A DNA stretch of 42,235 nt from Lysobacter sp. A03. GTDB lineage: Bacteria; Pseudomonadota; Gammaproteobacteria; Xanthomonadales; Xanthomonadaceae. Below the pieces are notes generated by a model. That model worked only from the letters and a program-made list of their open reading frames with translations, was not told the origin of the DNA and searched no databases. Positions 1 to 7,630 of the stretch are shown here, in pieces. The stretch spans positions 1 to 42,235 of the forward strand of contig NZ_JXSS01000033.1 of NCBI RefSeq assembly GCF_000855665.1, written 5' to 3'. Both the position numbers and the translations under genes were made by a program. Every line of letters begins with the position of its first letter. The stretch's first letter is position 1.

Positions 1-92
1 TTGTTGGTGTTCTTACTTTTTTTGTGATACTTCTCCCACAGTGGTTGTGTCTTGCCTCTTCGTCGGCAGCGTCAGAGGTGTATAAGAGACAG
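1..92 (+). other. Illumina Nextera adapter at contig end (non-genomic)
   Basis: Bases 60-92 match the Nextera read-1 transposase adapter. The 14-nt TCGTCGGCAGCGTC is at 60-73 and the 19-bp Tn5 mosaic end at 74-92, with one mismatch (G for T at 78). The TGATAC at 25-30 lies exactly where the P5 flow-cell oligo would put it given an 8-nt index before base 60. The rest of 23-51 matches P5 only partly (about 15 of 29 by eye), with most errors to T or G, as in a low-quality read end. The composition is AT/T-rich, unlike everything after base 92. The relA reading frame begins cleanly at base 93, so bases 1-92 should be trimmed. Confidence 0.95.
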
Positions 93-932
93 CGCCTGCA
101 CAGCGGCGACCGGGTCGAGATCATGACCGCCAAGACGGGTGAGCCGCGGCGTGACTGGCTGATCGAATCCAACGGCTTTCTCGCCAGCAGCCGCTCGCGG
201 GAGAAGGTCCGCAACTGGTTCCATCGCCTCGACCGCGAACGCAATGAAACGGCCGGCAAGGAGTTGCTGGAGAAGGAGCTGCGCCGGATGGGCCTGCTGG
301 GGGCGGACCTGGCGCCTGCGCGCGAGCGTTTCAGCCTGGCCAGCGACGGCGAGCTGTATGTGCTGGTGGCGCTGGGCGACATCGGGCCGCATCAGGTGGG
401 ACGCTTGCTGCAGGATCACCAGCGGGTGCAGAGTGCGCCGGCGGCGGCTGAACCTGCGCCTGCGCCGGTGCGCACGCGGCGGCGTTCGGCGAGCAAGGCC
501 CGCGACTTCACGGTGCAGGGACTGGGCAACCTGCTGGTGCAGCCCGCACGCTGCTGCCAGCCATTGCCCGGCGAGCCGATTGCCGGTTACCTCACGCGCG
601 GGCGCGGGGTGACCGTGCATCGCAGTGGCTGTGCAACGCTGCAGCGACTGGCGGAGAAGGATCCCGATCGCGTGCTCACGGTGGAATGGGGCGCGAGCGG
701 CGGTTACGAGGTCGAGATCGAAGTGCTGGCGGTGGACCGCAAGTGGCTGCTCAAGGAGGTGACCAACGTCGTCGCCCAGGCCAACATCAACATGGGCGGC
801 ATCCGCAGCGATTCGCAGCACAATCGCATGCGTATCCGCATGCGGGTCAAGGTCGAGGACTTCGATCAGCTGTCGCAGTTGCTGAGCAAGCTGGATGCGG
901 TCCCGGGAGTGGAGCATGCGCGCCGCTGCTGA
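93..932 (+). CDS. relA: RelA, (p)ppGpp synthetase, C-terminal part (5' end missing)
   Basis: This is the C-terminal regulatory half of a long RelA/SpoT homologue, which makes (p)ppGpp when uncharged tRNA stalls ribosomes. The visible order is the end of the TGS domain (LHSGDRVEIMTAKTGEPRRDW), a helical stretch, the conserved-cysteine/zinc-finger domain (ARCCQPLPGEPIAGYLTRG with the later HRSGC), and a C-terminal ACT/RRM domain (VEIEVLAVDRKWLLKEVTNV). RelA is preferred over SpoT because the PGEPIAGYLTRGRGVTVHRSGC region looks like the RelA version, but the synthetase and hydrolase domains that would settle it lie outside the window. The gene is open at its 5' side because the contig ends; apparent coding before base 93 is adapter. 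It ends at 932, overlapping the next gene by 17 nt. Confidence 0.9.
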   Translation, partial: RLHSGDRVEIMTAKTGEPRRDWLIESNGFLASSRSREKVRNWFHRLDRERNETAGKELLEKELRRMGLLGADLAPARERFSLASDGELYVLVALGDIGPHQVGRLLQDHQRVQSAPAAAEPAPAPVRTRRRSASKARDFTVQGLGNLLVQPARCCQPLPGEPIAGYLTRGRGVTVHRSGCATLQRLAEKDPDRVLTVEWGASGGYEVEIEVLAVDRKWLLKEVTNVVAQANINMGGIRSDSQHNRMRIRMRVKVEDFDQLSQLLSKLDAVPGVEHARRC

Positions 933-2412
933 CCCACGTGATAGTGGAGCGAGACGGTGGGGCTCGCTGGCCCTGGGCGTTCTCCTGGCTGCGGCACTGC
1001 TGTGGTGGCACAAACCGATCTCCGAGGCGATCTGGCCCGATACCCGCATCCAGCAGCTCCAATCCGACGCCGCCCGTGCGCTCCAAGCCGGCGAGCTGAG
1101 CCGGCCTGACGGCCGCGGCGCACGCGAGCTCTACGAAGCCGCGTTGGCCCTGGACCCCGATCGTGGCGACACCCGCGATGGATTGCTGCAGGTGGGCGAG
1201 GCAGCGCTGGCACGTGCCAGCGCGCAGATCGATGCCGGCCAGCTGGACGGGGCGCGCGCGTCACTGCAGCTGGCACGCGAGCTGGCCATGCCCCGGGCGG
1301 CAACCGAGGAGGTCGCCTCCCGGCTGGAGCGAATCCGCGACAGCGCGGGCAATGTTGAGCAACTCATTCGCCGCGCCGACGCCGCGCGCGCCGCGGGCCG
1401 CCTCGATGACGAGGACGACGCGGCCTTGCCGCTTTACCAGCAGGCGCTGGCCCTGCGGCCCAATGACGTTGGTGCCCTGGAGGGGCGCGAGGACGCGCTC
1501 TCTGACCTGCTGCAGAAAGCCACCCATGCGAGCGAGACGGGCGACCTGTCTGCCGCCTCAACTATGGTGGAGCGTGCCCGCGAGGTCGATCCGGGCCATA
1601 TCGACCTGCCGCGGGTGGTCTCGCTGCTGGCCAGCCGGACCGACCAGCGCCTGCAGAAAGCCGACGCGGACCTGAGCCGGGGACGCCTGGAACGGGCGCT
1701 CGAGGGCTACGACATGGTTGCCAGGATCCAGCCCGGCAATGAGGCCGCCGCGCGCGGTCGATTGCGGGTGGCCACTGCCCACGCGGCGCTGAGCCAGCGC
1801 CATGCAGCGGATTTCCGCATCCGCGAGGCGCAACAGGAGCTGGGCGCCGCCGCCGCCATCGCGCCGGATGCGCCGGCGGTGATCGAAGCCAACGAGCACC
1901 TGGCGCAAACCCGTTTGCTGCAGGCGCGACTGCAAAGTCACTTGCCTCCGGCGCAGCAAAAAAAACGCGTCCGGGAGTTGCTCGACGCCGCTGCGGCCGC
2001 CGAGGCCCGCGGCGACCTGCTGTCGCCACCCGGTGACAGCGCCTACGACAAGCTGCGCACGGCCCGCGCGATTGCCGCCGATGATCCGGGCGTCATTGCG
2101 ATGACGCGGCGCTTGCGGCCCGCTGCGCACGAGTGTTTCGTGACGGCCCTGCGGCGCAATCAACTGGCAACCGCGGGTGGCTGCCTGGATGCCTACGCGG
2201 TCCTGGAAGGCGAGGAAAACAGCGTGCACGCGTCGCGTCGTCAGCTGGCGCTGCGCTGGATCGCGGTGGGCGACGAGCGGCTAGGCGCCGGTGACGTGCA
2301 GTCGGCGCGGCGCGCGCTGGCCATGGCGCGCTCGCTGGACCCGTCCACAGAGGGACTCGAGGCATTTTCCCGCCGTCTGGAGCGCGCCTCGCTGCCTCCG
2401 CGCGCGGAATGA
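916..2412 (+). CDS. membrane-anchored TPR-repeat protein, function unknown
   Basis: This 498-residue protein has a short N-terminal tail, one membrane segment at about residues 16-30 (GSLALGVLLAAALLWW), and then an almost wholly helical region. The repeats resemble tetratricopeptide units, for example ELYEAALALDPDRGDTRDG, PLYQQALALRPNDVGALEG and EGYDMVARIQPGNEAAARG. With a small N-terminal tail inside, most of the protein should be periplasmic (inference). The start at 916 is chosen because GGGAG at 904-908 is well spaced before it; an in-frame ATG at 895 lies deeper in relA. The 17-nt overlap with relA suggests translational coupling. No enzymatic domain is visible. It probably acts as a scaffold, but no partner can be named from sequence. 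Confidence 0.7.
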   Translation: MRAAADPRDSGARRWGSLALGVLLAAALLWWHKPISEAIWPDTRIQQLQSDAARALQAGELSRPDGRGARELYEAALALDPDRGDTRDGLLQVGEAALARASAQIDAGQLDGARASLQLARELAMPRAATEEVASRLERIRDSAGNVEQLIRRADAARAAGRLDDEDDAALPLYQQALALRPNDVGALEGREDALSDLLQKATHASETGDLSAASTMVERAREVDPGHIDLPRVVSLLASRTDQRLQKADADLSRGRLERALEGYDMVARIQPGNEAAARGRLRVATAHAALSQRHAADFRIREAQQELGAAAAIAPDAPAVIEANEHLAQTRLLQARLQSHLPPAQQKKRVRELLDAAAAAEARGDLLSPPGDSAYDKLRTARAIAADDPGVIAMTRRLRPAAHECFVTALRRNQLATAGGCLDAYAVLEGEENSVHASRRQLALRWIAVGDERLGAGDVQSARRALAMARSLDPSTEGLEAFSRRLERASLPPRAE

Positions 2413-2432
2413 CAGGCCCCGAATGAGCCGCG

Positions 2433-4535
2433 TCAGCCTCGTCCGAGCAGTACCTCGCGGACCACCGCGCGTCCGGCATCCAGCGAGAAATGGCGCTGGA
2501 TATTTTCCCGCCCGTTGCGTGCCAATTGCTGCCACAGGTCCGGCTCGCGGTAGACACGAAGGACCGCTGCAGCGAACCCTGCGGCGTCATCGGCCACCAG
2601 CACGTCGACGCCCGGTCGCAGGTGCATCCCCTCGATCGCGCAGGCGGTCGCGACCACCGGCTGGCCATGGGCCATGGGCTGGTTCACCTTGCCCTTTACT
2701 CCGGCGCCGTAGCGCAGGGGGGCAACCGTCAAGCGCACCCCGGCCAGCAGGGGTGTCAGGTCCGGGACGTGCCCGTGCACGATCACGCCCGGCCGCGTCG
2801 ACAAGGCCTGCACCTCGGGCGGTACATCGCCGCCGATGCAATGGAATTGCAGCGCCGGCTCCTGCGCGCGCAGCAACGGCCACACCTCGTCGACGAACCA
2901 GCAAGCCGCATCGACGTTGGGCGGGTGGCGGAAACCACCGACAAACATCACGTCGCGGCGCTGTTCAAACGGCAGGCCTTCGCCGCCCATGCGGTGCAGG
3001 TTGGACAGCACCTCGACGCGGCTGTCGGGCAACTCCCGGGCCAACAGCTCGCGCTCCACCTCGCTGACCACGAAGGTGGCATCGCTGCGGGCGATCACGT
3101 CCAGCTCGCTGCGCCGGGTGCGCAGCGCGGCTCGGGCGCGCGCCGGATCGTTGGCCAGCTCGGCGCCGCGTTGCTCGCGCAGGTAGTGCAGATCCACCGT
3201 GTCCAGGATCACCCGCGCCTGCGGTGCATGCCGGCGCAAGAGCGGCAGCACCTCGCGCATCACGTAATGGCGGCATACCAAAACGCTGTCGAAGCGTGAG
3301 CCGTGCTTGCGCAGCCAGGTGGGCAGTGGCTGCGCGAAGGGGACGTACCAGACTTCGACGCCCAGTTGCTGCATCTCCCGGGTGTAGTCGCCCGCGTGGC
3401 CACGGTCGGCGGGGAGGAACACGACATGCGCGCCTTCCTCGCGCAGCATCAGCATCAGGTTGAACAGACGCAGTGAACCCGAGTCGCGATCGGGCTGGGG
3501 AGTCAAGGCATCAATGATCAAAACGGTGTTGTTGCCACGATGGGTCGCAGCACGATCCGCATCGGTGCCCGACGCAGGCTGCAACGCCAACGCCGCCCGC
3601 CACTTCTCCGCAAACGTCCCCTGATTGCGTACCTGGTAAGCCTTCGCGCCGTGGCGTACATCGGTACCCCCGGTGACGCCCTCCAGATGGACAACCCGCG
3701 ACGCCGGCTGGTAGCGGACTTTCAGGCCGGCATCGCGCACGGCAAACGCCAGGTCGGTGTCTTCGAAGTAGGCGGGCGAGTAGCGCGGGTCGAACCCCCC
3801 CAACTCTGCGAACAGTGATCGACGGATGGCGATGGCCGCACCGGAGCAATAGTCTGCTTCCCGCACAAAGGCATGCCGGGGCGCGTCAGGCGCCTCAAAG
3901 CGCCCGTAGTTCCAGCCGCTGCCATCGGCGAAGACGATTCCGCCGGCTTCCTGAAGACGGCCATCGGGATAGACCAGTTGGGCGCCGGCAAGGCCGGTGT
4001 CGGGAAATTGCTCGAAGGTGGCCAACAGCCTGTCCAGCCAACCGGGCTGCGGCACAGTGTCGTTGTTGAGAAATACGAGGAACTCGCCCTTGGCCAATGA
4101 CGCACCGTCATTGCAGGCGGCGATGAATCCCTGGTTGTTCGCGCGCCGGTGGTAGCGCAGTCCCTCGATGACCGGCAAAAACGTCCCGCTGTCATCGCTG
4201 CTGCCGTCGTCGACAACGATGATCTCTATCTCCGTGCTTGGCGGATATGCAGCCAGCGCACGCAGGCACCCCAGGGTGTGCTCGAGCTGGTTGAAGACAG
4301 GAACGATGATGCTCGCGCGAGGGCGCGCGCTCGTCGGGACGCGATCCGGTGCGGAGACGGATGGCTCGGGCAGATACAACGCGGCCCGTTGCGCCTTTGG
4401 AACCGGCTGGAGCTGGCTGATCGCCCGGCTCACCGAGACCCGCACGCCGCGCGTGCGCAGACTGGTCAGGCCGCGCTGGAGCAGTCCGCTGCCACGGTTG
4501 AACAGGAACCGCAGTTCGGCCCGCGATATCGGCAT
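2433..4535 (-). CDS. two-domain glycosyltransferase (GT2 plus GT4-like)
   Basis: This 700-residue protein has two glycosyltransferase modules. Residues about 73-290 form a GT2 (GT-A) domain: ASIIVPVFNQ start, VVDDGSSDDS, the metal-binding FLNNDT (DxD-like) and YFEDTDLAF as catalytic-base region. Residues about 330-700 form a GT-B/GT4-like domain with VMFVGGFRHPPNVDA, an APLRYGAGVKGKV nucleotide-sugar loop and a final C-terminal helix. It probably adds two sugars in succession to a surface glycan or glycoprotein; donors and acceptor are unknown. The ATG at 4535 is chosen because GGAG lies 7 nt upstream; the frame stays open to 4679, but that extension has non-protein-like composition. The gene stands alone, divergent from mrcB, without a polysaccharide cluster around it. 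Confidence 0.85.
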   Translation of the reverse strand: MPISRAELRFLFNRGSGLLQRGLTSLRTRGVRVSVSRAISQLQPVPKAQRAALYLPEPSVSAPDRVPTSARPRASIIVPVFNQLEHTLGCLRALAAYPPSTEIEIIVVDDGSSDDSGTFLPVIEGLRYHRRANNQGFIAACNDGASLAKGEFLVFLNNDTVPQPGWLDRLLATFEQFPDTGLAGAQLVYPDGRLQEAGGIVFADGSGWNYGRFEAPDAPRHAFVREADYCSGAAIAIRRSLFAELGGFDPRYSPAYFEDTDLAFAVRDAGLKVRYQPASRVVHLEGVTGGTDVRHGAKAYQVRNQGTFAEKWRAALALQPASGTDADRAATHRGNNTVLIIDALTPQPDRDSGSLRLFNLMLMLREEGAHVVFLPADRGHAGDYTREMQQLGVEVWYVPFAQPLPTWLRKHGSRFDSVLVCRHYVMREVLPLLRRHAPQARVILDTVDLHYLREQRGAELANDPARARAALRTRRSELDVIARSDATFVVSEVERELLARELPDSRVEVLSNLHRMGGEGLPFEQRRDVMFVGGFRHPPNVDAACWFVDEVWPLLRAQEPALQFHCIGGDVPPEVQALSTRPGVIVHGHVPDLTPLLAGVRLTVAPLRYGAGVKGKVNQPMAHGQPVVATACAIEGMHLRPGVDVLVADDAAGFAAAVLRVYREPDLWQQLARNGRENIQRHFSLDAGRAVVREVLLGRG

Positions 4536-4678
4536 CTTGCAACTCCGTTGGTGGGGAACATCCGTGCGGCCATCGTCCGGTCGGGCGCTGAACCTGCAAC
4601 GAATCGGCCGGTGCGGGCCCGGATGGCCGGCCGCTCCGCCTGCGTTAGACTCGGGTTTGTGAGGGCGCAGCCCTGTCA

Positions 4679-7111
4679 TTGTCCCATGCCGTGGCCCGAA
4701 TCGATTACGACGAAGACGATCTTGAACAGGGTGATTTGCCCGGGTCGCGCTGGCCGCGCCTGCTGTCCACGGCGATCCTGGCCATCATCGGGCTGGGCCT
4801 GGGCTTCCTGATTCCCTACTCGCTCTACCTCAACCACGAGGTCGGGCAGCGCTTTGACCAGCTGCGCTGGCAATTGCCGACCCGTGTGTATGGCCGTCCG
4901 CTGGAGCTGGCTCCGGGCCTGGCGATGGATGCCGACACGCTGGAGGTCGAGCTCCGTGCCTCGGGCTACCACGCCGGTGATGGCGTTCGCCCCGGCACCT
5001 ACCTCCGGGACGAGGCGGAGTGGAAAATTTCCAGTCGCGGCTTCAACGACGTCGACGGGCCGGTCGCGCCGCGGATGGCCCAGCTCACCCTGGGTCGCGG
5101 AAGGGTGGCGAAGCTGGAGGCCACCGGCGGCAAGGACGCGCCGCCCCGGCTCCGTCTGGACCCCGCCCGCATTGCCACGCTGTACGGACAGAAGCAGGAA
5201 GAGCGCCGTCTGGTGCAGCTGGACGAGGTACCCGAGTTGCTGGTCACAGGCCTGCAGGCCGTGGAGGATCGCGACTTCGCCAGCCATCACGGCATCGACC
5301 TGTCAGGCATCATTCGGGCCGCGTGGTTCAACATGCGCTCGGGCGAGGCGCGCCAGGGCGCGAGCACGCTCACCCAGCAGTTGGCGCGGAGCGGCCTGCT
5401 TGGCATCGGCCGCGAACAGACCTACACCCGCAAGTTCAACGAGATCATCTACGCGCTGCTGATGGAGGCGCGCTACGACAAGCGGTTGATCCTTGAGGCC
5501 TATTTCAATCAGGTCTACATGGGCCAGCGCGGCGCCCAGGCCATCCACGGGATGGCAGCCGCGTCGGAGTTCTGGTTTGGCCGCGACCTGGCCGACCTCA
5601 CTACCGAGCAGATCGCGCTGCTTATCGGAATCGTGCGCGGACCGTCGTACTACGATCCGCGGCGCAATCCGGAGCGGGCGACCGAGCGGCGCAATTTCGT
5701 CCTCGACAAGATGCTGGAATCAACCTTGATCGATACCGCCGAGCACGAGCGCGCGCGCGCGGCGCCGCTGGGAATCAGCACCGATCCCGGCCGTACCTCG
5801 GCCAACCGGTTCCCCGCCTATGTCGATCTGGTCAGGCGCCAGCTCGCCCGCGACTATTCCTCCGAGGCACTCGCCGGCGCCGGGCTGAGCGTGATGACGG
5901 CGATGGCGCCCTCGGCGCAGGCGTACGCCGAAGGTGCGGTGATCAAGACGCTGAAAGGGCTGGAGGCGAAGAACCGGCCGACGTTGCAGGCCGGTGTGGT
6001 GGTCACGGACGTCGAGCACGGCGACGTGCTGGCGGTGGTCGGCAGCGGCACCCCCGCGCAGCCCGGCTTCAACCGCGCGGTCGAGGCGCAGCGGCCTGTT
6101 GGCTCGCTGCTCAAGCCCTTTGTCTACCTGCTGGCGCTGGCCAGTCCGCAGCAATGGTCGTTGGCCAGCTGGGTGGATGACTCACCGGTCACCGTGATCC
6201 TTGGCAACGGCAAGCGCTGGACTCCGGGCAACTCGGATGGCCGCAGCCACGGCACCGTGCGCCTGATCGATGCACTCGCGCGTTCCTACAACCAGGCGAC
6301 CGTCCGGGTGGGCATGCAGGTCGCGCCGGCACGAATCGCCGAGCTGGTGCACACGCTCGCCGGCATCACCGCCGAGCCGAATCCGGCATTGATCCTGGGT
6401 TCGCTCGACCAGAGTCCGTACGCGATGGCCCAGCTCTATCAGTTCCTCGCGTCCGGCGGCGAGATCCAGCCGCTGCACTCGGTGCGCGGCGTGCTCGACA
6501 CCGAGGGCAAGGCGCTCAACCGCTATGACGATCGTCCCGACGCGGCGCAGGAAGGGGACATGGTGTTCGCCCGGCTGGTCACGATCGCATTGCAGCGGGC
6601 GGTCACGGCCGGCACCGGCCGGCAGCTGGTGGCGGACGGCCTGGGCCACCTGAACGCCGCGGGCAAGACCGGCACCAGCAACGACGGCCGCGACAGCTGG
6701 TTTGCCGGCTACACCGGCGACCACCTCGCCGTGGTCTGGGTCGGTAACGACCAGAACGAGGCCACCGGGTTGTTTGGCGCCACCGGCGGCATGCGGGTGT
6801 GGTCCAACCTGTTCAAGCTGCTGCCCAGCGCGCCGCTCAAAGTGGGCGATGAGGGAATCGACTGGCAGTGGGTCAGCGGCAGCAATGTGAGTGATGCCAG
6901 CTGCCCGGGTGCGAGCCGCTTCGCCTTCGCCGATGGTTATGCACCCGCGTACATGCCTTGCCGGCCGGCGGAACCGGACCTGCCGGTTGGAACGCCACCT
7001 CCCACCGAGGAATCCGGTAGCCGCGGAGGGTGGCGGGAGTGGTTCGGCTTTGGTAGCGGCCGTCGCAACGACTCGCAAGACCCCGGTACCGAGCCGCAGG
7101 AATCCCCATGA
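4679..7111 (+). CDS. mrcB: penicillin-binding protein 1B (bifunctional peptidoglycan synthase)
   Basis: This class A PBP of 810 residues polymerises lipid II and cross-links peptidoglycan in the periplasm. It has one N-terminal membrane anchor (about residues 24-44), a UB2H-like segment, a GT51 domain with catalytic Glu196 in VEDRDFASHHGID, and GASTLTQQLAR. The transpeptidase has SxxK at Ser476/Lys479 (PVGSLLKPF), SYN at 536-538 and KTGT starting at Lys663. Length and motif order fit PBP1b better than PBP1a. The start is uncertain: the TTG at 4679 has GAGGG 13 nt upstream, and an in-frame GTG at 4691 is an alternative. The stop overlaps the next gene by ATGA, consistent with co-expression with a candidate activator lipoprotein. 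Confidence 0.93.
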   Translation: MSHAVARIDYDEDDLEQGDLPGSRWPRLLSTAILAIIGLGLGFLIPYSLYLNHEVGQRFDQLRWQLPTRVYGRPLELAPGLAMDADTLEVELRASGYHAGDGVRPGTYLRDEAEWKISSRGFNDVDGPVAPRMAQLTLGRGRVAKLEATGGKDAPPRLRLDPARIATLYGQKQEERRLVQLDEVPELLVTGLQAVEDRDFASHHGIDLSGIIRAAWFNMRSGEARQGASTLTQQLARSGLLGIGREQTYTRKFNEIIYALLMEARYDKRLILEAYFNQVYMGQRGAQAIHGMAAASEFWFGRDLADLTTEQIALLIGIVRGPSYYDPRRNPERATERRNFVLDKMLESTLIDTAEHERARAAPLGISTDPGRTSANRFPAYVDLVRRQLARDYSSEALAGAGLSVMTAMAPSAQAYAEGAVIKTLKGLEAKNRPTLQAGVVVTDVEHGDVLAVVGSGTPAQPGFNRAVEAQRPVGSLLKPFVYLLALASPQQWSLASWVDDSPVTVILGNGKRWTPGNSDGRSHGTVRLIDALARSYNQATVRVGMQVAPARIAELVHTLAGITAEPNPALILGSLDQSPYAMAQLYQFLASGGEIQPLHSVRGVLDTEGKALNRYDDRPDAAQEGDMVFARLVTIALQRAVTAGTGRQLVADGLGHLNAAGKTGTSNDGRDSWFAGYTGDHLAVVWVGNDQNEATGLFGATGGMRVWSNLFKLLPSAPLKVGDEGIDWQWVSGSNVSDASCPGASRFAFADGYAPAYMPCRPAEPDLPVGTPPPTEESGSRGGWREWFGFGSGRRNDSQDPGTEPQESP

Positions 7112-7629
7112 GCCGTTCCGGATCCGTCGCCGCGATGGCGCTCCTGCTGATGCTGTCGGCCTGCGCATCGGCGCCGCCTGCGCCAACGCCGGTCGCCGTT
7201 GCTTTCGATCCGGCGGCGATGATGGCCACCATCGACCAGGCCGGCGTTGCCGACAGCCGCGAACTGGTGGTGCGCCCGCTCACCGATGGGCACATGGAGG
7301 GCCTCAAGGAGCAACTGGGCGACCTGCGTGCACCCGATCACCTGGCGGCAACGGCTCAGCAGCTGGACCGCGCGCTGGAATCCCACCCCGACGACGCTGA
7401 ACTGCTGCAGTCCCGGGCCGAGAACGCGATCCTGCAGCGTGACCTGGCAACCGCGGAGCGAATGGCACGTCGCGCCGCCGCCGCAGGAGCCCAGGCAGGC
7501 CCGCATTGCCGGCGCCACTGGGAGACCGTGGTCCAGGTGCTCCATGCAGGCGCGGCGGATGGCGATGCGATCGCCGCTGCCCAGGCCAGTCGCGACGCGT
7601 GCACCGTTGCCGCACCGCCAAGGTATTGA
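7108..7629 (+). CDS. TPR lipoprotein, likely LpoP-like activator of PBP1b
   Basis: This 173-residue protein has a lipoprotein signal: a short charged start, LLLMLSAC lipobox with Cys19, and Ala/Ser at +2/+3, which favours outer-membrane sorting. The mature part is mostly helical with a TPR-like unit around HLAATAQQLDRALESHPDDA. Two cysteines (CRRHWE and RDACTV regions) lie near the end and could form a disulfide. It overlaps mrcB by ATGA. In Pseudomonas aeruginosa the PBP1b gene is followed by lpoP, encoding a TPR outer-membrane lipoprotein that stimulates PBP1b. Matching position, architecture and topology suggest the same role here. That assignment is inference; sequence similarity to LpoP could not be tested. 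Confidence 0.8.
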   Translation: MSRSGSVAAMALLLMLSACASAPPAPTPVAVAFDPAAMMATIDQAGVADSRELVVRPLTDGHMEGLKEQLGDLRAPDHLAATAQQLDRALESHPDDAELLQSRAENAILQRDLATAERMARRAAAAGAQAGPHCRRHWETVVQVLHAGAADGDAIAAAQASRDACTVAAPPRY

Positions 7630-7630
7630 A

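Noticed and set aside
74-92. Tn5 mosaic end suggesting a transposon insertion
   Set aside because: It is preceded by the Nextera read-1 sequence and a P5-like pattern at the contig edge, so it is library adapter, not a mobile element.
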